Source: Nonomuraea guangzhouensis (GTDB taxonomy: Bacteria > Actinomycetota > Actinomycetes > Streptosporangiales > Streptosporangiaceae). From it: a DNA stretch of 64,000 nt. A program made the position numbers and the translations under genes. Shown piece after piece: positions 56,154 to 64,000 of this stretch (positions are counted from its first letter, which is position 1; the number at the start of each line of letters is the position of its first letter). Under the pieces are notes generated by a model. The model did no database searches, was not told the origin of the DNA, and saw only the letters and a list, made by a program, of their open reading frames with translations. The DNA lies in the NCBI RefSeq assembly GCF_019396345.1, contig NZ_JAHKRM010000028.1, positions 129,441 to 193,440 on the forward strand. The letters are read 5' to 3'.

Positions 56154-57750
56154 CGCGGAAACCTCTTTCGTGGAGTTGCGCCGCGTACAGCGACGGGATC
56201 TGCAGGGACGACTCACCGACGCCCTCGACGTACCCGATCGGCTGGGCGAACGGGCCGTTGGCGTTCACCACGGCGTTCTTGGCGCCGACGACGTAGTTCT
56301 GCGCGGTGGGCGGCTTCTGCACGACGATCTGGGTGCCGGACATGTCGCACCCCCACGCCACGGAATGGGCCGCCGACCAGCCGTGCGACGTCCCCCACCA
56401 GCCCCGGTTGTACAGGCCGAGGGTCAGCGTGCGGTGCGGGTTGACCTCGTGGTGGCCGTCGTAGAGCAGGCCGGTGTTCCAGCGCCGATGGCCCTCGCTG
56501 GTGTTGTAGGTCTCCTCGGAGGTGCCGCGCAGGAAGACGATCCCCGAGTTCGAGGCGGCGCCGTTGCAGATGAAGGAGTGCCTGGCCTTCGTGGCGTGGC
56601 AGTCCTTGAAGAGCACGAGCTGCGCGAACGGGTGGGCGCAGAAGTTGTAGCGGTTGCCGCCCGCGGAGGTGGAGCCGGTCGGCTCCAGCGCGCGGCAGTT
56701 GGCGACCGTGACCCGGGTGGCCTCCCACGCCTCCATGCCGACCTGCCAGAACCGCAGCGCGGTGCAGTCGCGGATCCAGGCGTCCTCGGCGCGGAAGATC
56801 CGGATGGCGTTCTGCACCGCCGACTTGTCCACGAACGGGTCGCCGGTGAACTCGACGTCCACCCGCAGCCGCTCGACGCCGACCTCGGTGACCACGCCTG
56901 CCCGGTCGGTCTTGTAGATGTACGACTGCGACAGCGACCGGTTCAGGTGGTTGAAGACCGGCGCGTCGACGGTCACCTGGTTGCCGGTGATACGGGTGAT
57001 GTAGCGGTTGTAGAGGATGGGCTCCTCGTCCACCCACCACGGCCGCCCGGTGTCGTGCCCGCCGTAGTCGATGGCCTTCAGCCAGGCCTCCGTGCAGGGG
57101 TGGAAGACGATGACGTTGTCGCCGGGCCGCAGGCCGCCGGCGTCGGCGACCTCGAACGTACGCGAGCCCACCTGGACGAAGTCGGACACGATGTCGGTAC
57201 GCGTGCCCGGCACCTCGCCCCGCCAGGCCGACCAGTTCACCGGCCCCTCGCCGCCCGCCACGATCACCGTACGGTCCGCCGCACCCGCGGCGGTGGCCAT
57301 GATGACCGTGTTCCGCGCGGGGTCCTCGCCGTCCCCGGAACCGCGCAACACGGTCCTGCTGGAGCGTACGTAGATCGTCCCGGACACCGAGTAGCGCCCC
57401 TGCAGGAGCAGCAGCGCCCCGCGCCGGTGCTCGGGCAGCGCCGCGATCTCGTCCAGCGCGGCCTGGATGTGGGCGGTGTTGTCGCCCTCGACCGGCCTGA
57501 TCGCCTTGACCACCGGCAGGTGCGGCAGCGGCCGCTCACCGTTGCGGTAGCCGGCGTGGCTGTAGTCCGGGACGCGGTTACGCTCGGCGTCCTCGGCGTA
57601 GACGAGCCTGCCGTGCTTGCGGTACACGAGCGTCGAGCGCCACGAGTCGGTGTCGGTGTCGGCGTACGCGGACGGTGTCCCCGCCATGCCGGCCACCGCG
57701 AGCACGCCGCCGGCCGCCAGCAGCGCGCGCCGGCTGAGTTCGTGAGTCAT
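56146..57750 (-). CDS. Tat-exported right-handed beta-helix protein (pectate-lyase-like)
   Basis: A 534-aa product with a Tat signal (LSRRALLAAGGVLAVAGMAG, cleavage near AYA). The pectate-lyase-3-like start IQAALDEIAALPEHRRGALL and repeated coil turns (TVLRGSGDGEDPARNTVIMA, HSFICNGAASNSGIVFLRGT) indicate a parallel beta-helix, likely a lyase or glycosidase. It follows the ABC permease by 3 bases and precedes the fucosidase. Confidence 0.8.
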   Translation of the reverse strand: MTHELSRRALLAAGGVLAVAGMAGTPSAYADTDTDSWRSTLVYRKHGRLVYAEDAERNRVPDYSHAGYRNGERPLPHLPVVKAIRPVEGDNTAHIQAALDEIAALPEHRRGALLLLQGRYSVSGTIYVRSSRTVLRGSGDGEDPARNTVIMATAAGAADRTVIVAGGEGPVNWSAWRGEVPGTRTDIVSDFVQVGSRTFEVADAGGLRPGDNVIVFHPCTEAWLKAIDYGGHDTGRPWWVDEEPILYNRYITRITGNQVTVDAPVFNHLNRSLSQSYIYKTDRAGVVTEVGVERLRVDVEFTGDPFVDKSAVQNAIRIFRAEDAWIRDCTALRFWQVGMEAWEATRVTVANCRALEPTGSTSAGGNRYNFCAHPFAQLVLFKDCHATKARHSFICNGAASNSGIVFLRGTSEETYNTSEGHRRWNTGLLYDGHHEVNPHRTLTLGLYNRGWWGTSHGWSAAHSVAWGCDMSGTQIVVQKPPTAQNYVVGAKNAVVNANGPFAQPIGYVEGVGESSLQIPSLYAAQLHERGFRDV

Positions 57751-57753
57751 GGG

Positions 57754-58614
57754 TTATCCCTTCACCGCGCCGGCCACCAGGCCGGACAGGAACGTACGTT
57801 GGAAGGCCAGGTAGACGACCAGACTGGGCACCATGGCCACGAGCGCCCCGGCGAGGAGCGGGCCGGGCCCGATCTCCGGGTTGGTACGCAGCATCGACAG
57901 CCCCACCCCGATCGGGTAGTTGTCCGGCGACTCGGCCACGATCAACGGCAGCAGGTACTGGTCCCACACCATGGTGAAGCCGAAGATCGTGATCACGCCC
58001 AGCGCCGGACGGCACAGCGGCAGGATGACCTGCAGGAAGATCCGGAGCTCACCGGCGCCGTCGACGCGCGCGGCCTCCTCCAGCTCCTTCGGGATCTCCT
58101 TCATGAACTCGCTGATCACGAAGATCGAGAACCCCCACGCGCCCAGCGGCACGATCATGCCCAGCAGCGATCCCCGGAGCGAGACGCCCAGCAGCGGCAG
58201 ATCGTTCAGCACCAGCGACAGCGGGATCGCGATGACCTCGTCGGAGATCATCATCGTGGCCAGGACGGCCACCAGCACGAACGCCTGCCCCCGAAACTTC
58301 TTTCGGGCCAGCGCGTACCCGGCGAAAACGCTCACCGTCACCTGCAGCAGCAGGCCGCCGCCGGTGATGACCAGCGAGTTCAGTAAGAACCGCCACAGGC
58401 CCTGATCGGCCGCCACCTGGAAGTTCACCAGCGTCGGGTTCGACGGGAACAACGACATCCGGCTGGGATCGCTGCTCCGGTCGAACGCGCCTGTGAAGAT
58501 CGCCAGCAGCGGCCCGCAGAAGACGACCAGCACGAGGGCGTAGATCAGGACCCGGGCCACGGAGGCCACCGGGTGCTTGCGGCCCCAGGCCCAGCCGAGC
58601 GTGGTCTCAAACAT
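57754..58614 (-). CDS. Carbohydrate ABC permease (MalG type)
   Basis: A 286-aa permease with six helices and the EAA loop FMKEIPKELEEAARVDGAGE. It overlaps the MalF-type gene by 8 bases. No ATPase gene is in the cluster; as in other actinobacteria a shared MsiK-type ATPase elsewhere probably drives it. Confidence 0.88.
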   Translation of the reverse strand: MFETTLGWAWGRKHPVASVARVLIYALVLVVFCGPLLAIFTGAFDRSSDPSRMSLFPSNPTLVNFQVAADQGLWRFLLNSLVITGGGLLLQVTVSVFAGYALARKKFRGQAFVLVAVLATMMISDEVIAIPLSLVLNDLPLLGVSLRGSLLGMIVPLGAWGFSIFVISEFMKEIPKELEEAARVDGAGELRIFLQVILPLCRPALGVITIFGFTMVWDQYLLPLIVAESPDNYPIGVGLSMLRTNPEIGPGPLLAGALVAMVPSLVVYLAFQRTFLSGLVAGAVKG

Positions 58615-59539
58615 GGAGCTCCTTCCGCCTGCGGTAGAGCGTGACGGCGGCCGTGAGCAGCAGCGTCGCCAGGAACAGCACCACCGAGGCGGCGGTGGCG
58701 AACCCCATGTCGCCGCTCCGGAAGCCGGTGGCGAAGATCCGGGTCATGATCACGTCGGTCGCCCCGGCGGGCCCACCGCCGGTGAGCACGTAGATCTCGG
58801 TGAACACACGCAGGCTGCGGACGGAGGCCAGGATGATGAGGATGGTCACGACCGGCCGAAGCGCGGGAATCGTGACGTACCTGATCCGCTGGAGCAGGTT
58901 CGCGCCGTCGATGGCGGCCGCCTGGTAGAGCTGCCGGTCGATCCCCGCCAGCCCGGCGATGATGATCATCATGTCGTACGGCGCGCCCTTCCAGATCCCG
59001 ACCAGGACTACCCAGCCCAGCGCCCCGTTCGGGTCGTCGAGGAACTTCTGGGTGTCGCTACCGAGCCAGCCGAGCAGGGTGTTGAGCATGCCCTCCGAGC
59101 CGGGGAAGTACAGCAGCCGCCACACCTCCGCCACCACCGCGGTCGCCGTGACCACCGGCAGGAAGGCCGCCGTACGGACGAACCACAACGTCCTGGCCTT
59201 GCCCTCCAGCAGCAGCGCGAGCACGAACCCGACCAGGATCGAGCCTGCGGTCTGGCCGGCCGCGTAGACCAGGGTGTGCGCGGTGGCGTCGCGGAAGGCC
59301 TCCTCGGCGAAGACCCGGCGGTAGTTCTCCAGCCCCAGCCACTCGTTGCCCAGGAACGGCTGCACCTTGAAGAAGCTCAGCCACATGCCCTCGGCCATCG
59401 GGATGTACTTGAAGTAGAGGAACAGGACCAGCGCCGGCGCCAGGAACAGCCACGGCACCAGGGCCACTTTCCGCCTTCGCGTCGGTCCCGCGCCGCCCGC
59501 CGCGGTGACGGCGGCGGTGCGCTCCGTGGTGAGCGTCAT
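58607..59539 (-). CDS. Carbohydrate ABC permease (MalF type)
   Basis: A 310-aa permease with six helices (LVPWLFLAPALVLFLYFKYI at the N-terminus) and EAA loop GIDRQLYQAAAIDGANLLQR. ATG 59539 overlaps the binding-protein stop by one base (TGATG-type). Confidence 0.88.
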   Translation of the reverse strand: MTLTTERTAAVTAAGGAGPTRRRKVALVPWLFLAPALVLFLYFKYIPMAEGMWLSFFKVQPFLGNEWLGLENYRRVFAEEAFRDATAHTLVYAAGQTAGSILVGFVLALLLEGKARTLWFVRTAAFLPVVTATAVVAEVWRLLYFPGSEGMLNTLLGWLGSDTQKFLDDPNGALGWVVLVGIWKGAPYDMMIIIAGLAGIDRQLYQAAAIDGANLLQRIRYVTIPALRPVVTILIILASVRSLRVFTEIYVLTGGGPAGATDVIMTRIFATGFRSGDMGFATAASVVLFLATLLLTAAVTLYRRRKELHV

Positions 59540-60843
59540 CAGCCGACCTTCTGCGCGGCCAACTCGGTCTTGAACACCCCGGCCAGCTCGGTCAGCGACG
59601 CCTGCACGTCGGTGCCGCAGTCAGCGAAGATCTTGTTGAGCGTCTCGGCCGAGCGCTGGCGGAACGGCAGCCAGTTCGGCACGTTCGGGAAGTACTTGCC
59701 GTCCTTCTCGTAGACGTCCTTGATGGTCGCCCACCGGTCGTCCTGGCGTTCGGCGAGCACGTCCACGCTCTTGTTCACCGGCAGTTTGACGATCGCGCCA
59801 TCGGAGTTGCCGGCCATGCCGATCTTCTGCGCCTCGGGCGTGATGAGGTATTCGGCCAGCTTCTTCTGCTGGTCCTGCAGCTTGGAGCCGGCCATCAGGT
59901 AGATGTTCTCGCCCTCGGCCATCGAGGTCGTCCCGGCGGGGCCGGCGGGCGAGGGGATCACCTCGTACTTGTCCTTGCCCAGGCTCTTGTCGAACCTGCC
60001 GAAGGTGTACGGACCGGTCAGGTAGATGCCGGCCTTGCCGGTCTCGAAGAACGGGTGGGCGTCCTTGGTGACCAGCGTGAGCGCCCCGGGGATGGCCACC
60101 TTGTCCTTGCAGAAGAGGTTCTGCAGCCATTTGACGGCCTCGACGGACTTGGGCTGGTCGATGGCGGGGGTGAACTTGCCGCCCGAGGCGGTCAGGAACT
60201 CCCCGCCGCCCTGCCAGATGTAGGTGGAGGCCCACCAGGAGGCGTACCCACGCTCGGTGGAGGCCGGGACGACCATCCCGTAGGTGTCGGCCTTGCCGTT
60301 GCCGTCCGGGTCCTTCTCCTGGAAGGCCTTGGCCAGGGCGACGAGGTCCGCCCACGTCTTCGGCACCTCGGCGCCGACCTTCTCCCGCCAGTCCTTCCTG
60401 ATGAGCGTGGCGACGGTCTGCACGGTGTACGGCACCGCGTAGTACTTGCCGTCGTAGCCCTTGGCCTGCTCCCACGCGCGTTCGTGCAACTCGCCCTGGC
60501 CCGCGATCTGGTCGCGGTTCACGGGGCCGACCAGCCCCTGGCTGACGTTCGTCCCGAGCATGCCGGAGTCGTTGATGATGATGTCGGGCAGGTTGCGCGC
60601 GGCGACGGCCTCCTGCACCTTGCCGTCCCAGTTGTCGAGGACCGGCACGTACTTGGTCTTGATCCCGGTCTTGGCGGTGAACGCGGCCAGCACCTTCTTG
60701 GTCACCTCGGCGGACGCGGGCGAGGCCCGGTTCCAGACCTCCAGCGACTCGTCACCGGCGGCCGAGGAGGATCCGCAGGCCGACGTGGCGGCGAGGAGAC
60801 CGGTGAGTGCGAGGGTGGCGAGCGAACGGCGGGGGGAGGGCAT
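59539..60843 (-). CDS. Carbohydrate ABC transporter substrate-binding lipoprotein
   Basis: A 434-aa type-1 (MalE-like) binding protein with lipobox ATSAC, then GDESLEVWNRASPASAEVTK. Motifs VAARNLPDIIINDSGMLGTN and GKYYAVPYTVQTVATLIRKD are typical. ATG 60843 has GGAG 7 bases upstream and is preferred over ATG 60855. It is the first gene of the operon, behind a perfect operator. Confidence 0.88.
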   Translation of the reverse strand: MPSPRRSLATLALTGLLAATSACGSSSAAGDESLEVWNRASPASAEVTKKVLAAFTAKTGIKTKYVPVLDNWDGKVQEAVAARNLPDIIINDSGMLGTNVSQGLVGPVNRDQIAGQGELHERAWEQAKGYDGKYYAVPYTVQTVATLIRKDWREKVGAEVPKTWADLVALAKAFQEKDPDGNGKADTYGMVVPASTERGYASWWASTYIWQGGGEFLTASGGKFTPAIDQPKSVEAVKWLQNLFCKDKVAIPGALTLVTKDAHPFFETGKAGIYLTGPYTFGRFDKSLGKDKYEVIPSPAGPAGTTSMAEGENIYLMAGSKLQDQQKKLAEYLITPEAQKIGMAGNSDGAIVKLPVNKSVDVLAERQDDRWATIKDVYEKDGKYFPNVPNWLPFRQRSAETLNKIFADCGTDVQASLTELAGVFKTELAAQKVG

Positions 60844-60875
60844 GCGGCACTCCATACCTCAAGCGAAGGGAGTGA

Positions 60876-60895
60876 GTTGCGAAATCTTTCGCAAC
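60876..60895 (-). promoter_or_regulatory. Perfect LacI-type palindrome upstream of the ABC operon
   Basis: GTTGCGAAATCTTTCGCAAC has 9-bp arms around TC. It lies 33 bases upstream of ATG 60843 and matches half of the site at 54233-54252. Confidence 0.75.
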
Positions 60896-61125
60896 CTCGA
60901 TATGCCCGGTAACGTAGAGGAAACATCGGATGTGGGTCAAGCACTGACCGCGCATGGATGACGGCGAGCTGGACCTATGCGGGCAGGAGATCGGATGTAT
61001 GCCATCCTTGGACCTCAACCACCCGCCGTATGGCGTCCCCGCCCGCCTGACCCGGGCCGGGCGCACTCTCGACGCTCCGGCCCGTTCAGTACAAAACTGC
61101 TAAAAACTCCTCCGCCAGGACGGCA

Positions 61126-62010
61126 TCAGTCGAGCGAGTCGTCGATCTCCGCGCGGCTGGGCATCGACGTGCTCGCCCCCGCGCGCTGCACCGACAGCGC
61201 CGCCGCCGCCGAGGCGAAGCGCAACGCGACGGCCGCGGGAAGCCCTTCGGTGCGGGCCACCGCGAGCGCGCCGACGAACGTGTCGCCCGCCGCCGTGGTG
61301 TCCACCGCCTTCACCCGCACGGCGGGCACGCGCAGCCGCTCGCCCGACCGTGAGCCGTACAGCGCCCCTTCGGAACCCAGCGTGATGACGGCCTCCGGCA
61401 CCCGTTCGAGCAGGGCGTCCAGCGCCGCGTCGGCGGAGTCGGCGCCGGTGATGTCGGCGGCCTCGTGCTCGTTCGGCACGATCAGCGTGACGGCGTCGAG
61501 CAGCGCGTCCGGCAGGGGCTGCGTGGGCGCGGGGGTGAGGATCACCGGTACGCCCGCCGCCTGCCCGGCCTGGGCGGCGGCGACCACCGCGTCCATGGGC
61601 AGCTCCAGTTGGAGCAGCAGCGCGCGCGAGTCGGCGATCACCGCGACGTCGTCGGCGGTGGGGCCGGTGACGGTGCCGTTCGCGCCGGGCACCACGATGA
61701 TCGAGTTGCCGCCGTCGTCGTCGACCACGATGTGCGCGATGCCGCTCGGGCCGGGCACCTGCCGCAGCCGTTCGACTTCCACGCCGGCCTCGGCCATGGT
61801 GGTGCGCATCTCGCCGCCGAAGCCGTCGTCGCCCACGGCGCCCAGGAAGGCCACCACGGAGCCCGCCCTGGCCGCCGCGATCGCCTGGTTGGCGCCCTTG
61901 CCGCCGGGAATGGTACGGAACGCCCGCCCGGTGACCGTCTCGCCCCGCTTGGGGGCTTGGGACACGTAGGCGACGAGGTCCATGTTCGCGCTGCCGAAGA
62001 CCGAGATCAT
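61126..62010 (-). CDS. rbsK: Ribokinase-like PfkB-family kinase
   Basis: A 294-aa kinase: ISVFGSANMDLVAYVSQAPK, the GG motif IPGGKGANQAIAAARAG and the C-terminal DTTAAGDTFVGALAVA. It phosphorylates ribose or a related sugar or nucleoside. The gene symbol is by similarity only. It follows two ADP-ribosylglycohydrolase genes by 7 bases, suggesting that it acts on ribose released by them. Confidence 0.82.
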   Translation of the reverse strand: MISVFGSANMDLVAYVSQAPKRGETVTGRAFRTIPGGKGANQAIAAARAGSVVAFLGAVGDDGFGGEMRTTMAEAGVEVERLRQVPGPSGIAHIVVDDDGGNSIIVVPGANGTVTGPTADDVAVIADSRALLLQLELPMDAVVAAAQAGQAAGVPVILTPAPTQPLPDALLDAVTLIVPNEHEAADITGADSADAALDALLERVPEAVITLGSEGALYGSRSGERLRVPAVRVKAVDTTAAGDTFVGALAVARTEGLPAAVALRFASAAAALSVQRAGASTSMPSRAEIDDSLD

Positions 62011-62017
62011 GCCCTCA

Positions 62018-63367
62018 TCATCTCCTTCCCGAAGTCCGCTGAATCGCCTGGGTACGGCGCGCCAGCTCACCCAGCCCGATCCCGTCGAACCCGGTCAGAC
62101 TGGTGGCCAGGCTGTCCCGCATCATCCACCGCTCCGGAACCCCGCCGTTCAGCGCGCCCGCGACGGACCCGGCCGTGGCGCCGGCCGAGTCGGTGTCCCA
62201 GCCGCCGGCGACCGCTCCGGCGATGGTGGCGGTGAAGTCGCCCCGGCCGTGGATCAGCGTGGCGGCCAGGAGGGCGGCGTTGTTGATCGTGTGCACCCAG
62301 TGCAGCGCGCCGTGCCGCTCGTGCAGCCGGTCGACGACCCGCTCGAAGTCGGCCTCCTTCGAGGCGTCCTCGACCGCCTGCCGTACCGCCTGGTGGAGCC
62401 GGGAACGCGGCGGCACGACGGACAGCCCGGCCTCGACCACCTCGGCGGCGGAGGAGGCGACCAGCGAGCTCGCGCACAGGGCGGCGGCGAACATCGCGCC
62501 GTAGACGCCGTTCGCGGTGTGGGTGAGGCGGGCGTCGCGCCAGGCGTACTCGGCCGCGGTGGCCGGATCGCCGGGATTGACCCACCCGTACACGTCGGTC
62601 CTGATCAGCGCGCCGATCCATTCGCGGAACGGGTTGCGGTACGTCGCCGTCTCCGGCGCCTCGACACCGGCCAGCAGGTTGCGGTACGCGACGCGTTCGG
62701 CGGTGAACGTCCGGCCGGCGGGCAGCTCGTCGAGCCACAGCTTGGCCACGTCGTCGGTGGTGAAGCCACGGCCGTGGCGTTCCAGGACGGACAGGGCGAG
62801 CAGCGGGTAGTTCAGGTCGTCGTCCTCGGGGACACCGTCGATGTTCTCGGCCAGGGAGTTGACGGCGCTACGCCGGTTCCACGGCCACCGTGCGGCGATG
62901 GCGTCAGGCAGCCCCTGGGCGGTGAACCAGCCGGTGATGGGCCAGTTGCCGGTGGCCTCGGCGATCTCCCTGATCCCCGCGCGGGGGATTTTTTCGACCG
63001 GCTTGCCGAGCACACACCCGGCCGCCCGCCCCTGCCAGGCCCCGAGCACACGAGCCGGATCCACCTGCCGGAGAGCAGCGGCGGGAGCGGGCCAGTTCGG
63101 GCAGGCGGCGATGATGGCGGCCAGGTCGGACGGCTCGTCGACGGCGAGTGGCGACGGGATGGCGGCCAGTTCGTCCAGCAGGCGCTCGGCGAGCGGTCGC
63201 AGCCGCAGCGCGCCGGGTTCGGAGGCGCCGGCGCGCGGCGGGGCGTCGTGGCCGCCCGCCGCGTGCCACCGTTCGGCGATGCCGCGTACGTCCCGGCCGT
63301 CCTCGGCGGCCTGGCGTAGCTCGTGGCCCACCAGGTCCTCGGGCTGCACCCAAGTGAGGCGGATCAT
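62018..63367 (-). CDS. ADP-ribosylglycohydrolase family protein
   Basis: A 449-aa protein. The first ~110 residues are an N-terminal extension (ERLLDELAAIPSPLAVDEPS); the ADPRH domain follows with GAWQGRAAGCVLGKPVEKIP, the metal ligands in EDDDLNYPLLALS and GGWDTDSAGATAGSVAGALN. ATG 63367 overlaps the upstream ADPRH gene by 4 bases. Confidence 0.85.
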   Translation of the reverse strand: MIRLTWVQPEDLVGHELRQAAEDGRDVRGIAERWHAAGGHDAPPRAGASEPGALRLRPLAERLLDELAAIPSPLAVDEPSDLAAIIAACPNWPAPAAALRQVDPARVLGAWQGRAAGCVLGKPVEKIPRAGIREIAEATGNWPITGWFTAQGLPDAIAARWPWNRRSAVNSLAENIDGVPEDDDLNYPLLALSVLERHGRGFTTDDVAKLWLDELPAGRTFTAERVAYRNLLAGVEAPETATYRNPFREWIGALIRTDVYGWVNPGDPATAAEYAWRDARLTHTANGVYGAMFAAALCASSLVASSAAEVVEAGLSVVPPRSRLHQAVRQAVEDASKEADFERVVDRLHERHGALHWVHTINNAALLAATLIHGRGDFTATIAGAVAGGWDTDSAGATAGSVAGALNGGVPERWMMRDSLATSLTGFDGIGLGELARRTQAIQRTSGRR

Positions 63368-64000
63368 CGGCCGGCGCGGTCGTCGCGGTCGGCGGCGCGG
63401 TCGGCGCGGTCAGCGCGGCCGTCGAGGTCGGCGAAGGCGGTTTCGACCGCGCGGCGGCGGGCCGTGTCGTCGGCGTGCACCCGGCGGGCGACGTCGGCGA
63501 TCACCCGGCCTGGCGCTACCAGGTCGGTACGGCTCGCCTCGGCCACCTGTGTGACCCACTCGCGCGGGATCGAGCCGAGCCCGCCCAGGGCGCCCGCGAT
63601 GGCACCGCCCATGGAGGCGATCGAGTCGGCGTCACGGCCGTAGTTCACGCCGCCGAGCACGGTGTCGCGGTAGTCGCCCTTAGCCACCACGAGGAAGCCC
63701 AGCGCCAGCGGCAGCTCCTCGATGCTGTGCACCCGGCTCGGCCGCCGCGCCCCGAGGCCCTGGTCGCGGTAGGTGTCGGCGACCGTGTCGAACGGCCGCA
63801 CGGCCGCACGCAGCGTCTCGAACGAGCCCTCCCAGTGGCCGAGCCCGGCGGCCGCCTCGCAGACCGCCTCGATGGCGGCCCTGGTGCCGTCCTTGGCCAG
63901 CCTGAGGCAGGTGGCCACCACGGAGTCGAAGCTCGCGCCCGGCCGCATCGCCTCGGCGACGGCCGCCGCCATGACGCCGGGGGGCTCCCGGCCGTAGCTC
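63364..64000 (-). CDS. Second ADP-ribosylglycohydrolase family protein, 5' part cut by window edge
   Basis: The C-terminal 211 residues are inside the window. VNYGRDADSIASMGGAIAGA is the second metal-binding motif; the tail DLDGRADRADRAADRDDRAG is a short Arg/Asp repeat. Coupled to the next ADPRH gene by ATGA. Confidence 0.8.
   Translation of the reverse strand, partial: SYGREPPGVMAAAVAEAMRPGASFDSVVATCLRLAKDGTRAAIEAVCEAAAGLGHWEGSFETLRAAVRPFDTVADTYRDQGLGARRPSRVHSIEELPLALGFLVVAKGDYRDTVLGGVNYGRDADSIASMGGAIAGALGGLGSIPREWVTQVAEASRTDLVAPGRVIADVARRVHADDTARRRAVETAFADLDGRADRADRAADRDDRAGR

Overview
The window is high-GC DNA with dense genes, frequent GTG/TTG starts, ATGA/TGATG stop-start overlaps and actinobacterial families (Scr1-type XRE + DUF397 pair, F420-type nitroreductase, CBM2 esterase, PadR/LacI/TetR regulators). 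It looks like chromosome of a soil actinomycete. Streptosporangiaceae (Nonomuraea-like) is my guess, not proven.

Layout. 1-11126: complete L-rhamnose locus. Minus strand: ABC importer (ATPase, two permeases, lipoprotein), mutarotase, isomerase, bifunctional aldolase/dehydrogenase and a sugar isomerase-like gene cut by the left edge. Plus strand: rhamnulokinase and a LacI regulator. Matching operator-like motifs lie in the divergent promoter. 11159-14717: membrane protein, formimino-THF cyclodeaminase-like protein, FolD, a class-I amidotransferase and a 2'-5' RNA ligase-like protein. 14797-17955: a 3.1-kb island between two copies of a tRNA-Met 3' half, carrying a resolvase relic, a TetR gene with three tandem operators, a deazaflavin-type nitroreductase and a DUF4386 protein. 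18272-20322: latex-clearing-protein-like oxygenase divergent from a TetR gene. 20801-29758: secreted esterase-CBM2, small secreted proteins, TauE exporter, acyl-CoA synthetase, Cys-rich mini-proteins, endonuclease V.

30039-36741 is the most interesting part: a membrane-anchored HTH protein converges on a four-gene operon encoding a subtilase, an ECF sigma factor, a 160-aa protein of unknown function and a TPR-CHAT protease. These genes are translationally coupled or nearly so. The combination of TPR-CHAT protease, small partner and sigma factor recalls the non-nuclease arm of type III-E CRISPR (Craspase: Csx29/Csx30/RpoE), but no CRISPR is present.

36836-53078: HAD phosphatase, pyrF, leuA with a leader peptide and alternative hairpins, GntR regulator, phytase-like esterase, a frameshifted ABM monooxygenase, a PadR-sulfatase-MFS operon, DUF2975 protein, a small secreted peptide and the XRE/DUF397 pair with a perfect palindrome. 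53116-60843: a glycan-use locus under a LacI regulator: secreted lyase-like protein, GH29 alpha-L-fucosidase, secreted beta-helix protein and a MalFGE-type importer. Related TTTCGCAA sites lie at both outer promoters. 61126-64000: ribokinase-like kinase with two ADP-ribosylglycohydrolases, the last cut by the right edge.

All functional calls come from reading the translated sequence; no database search was run.
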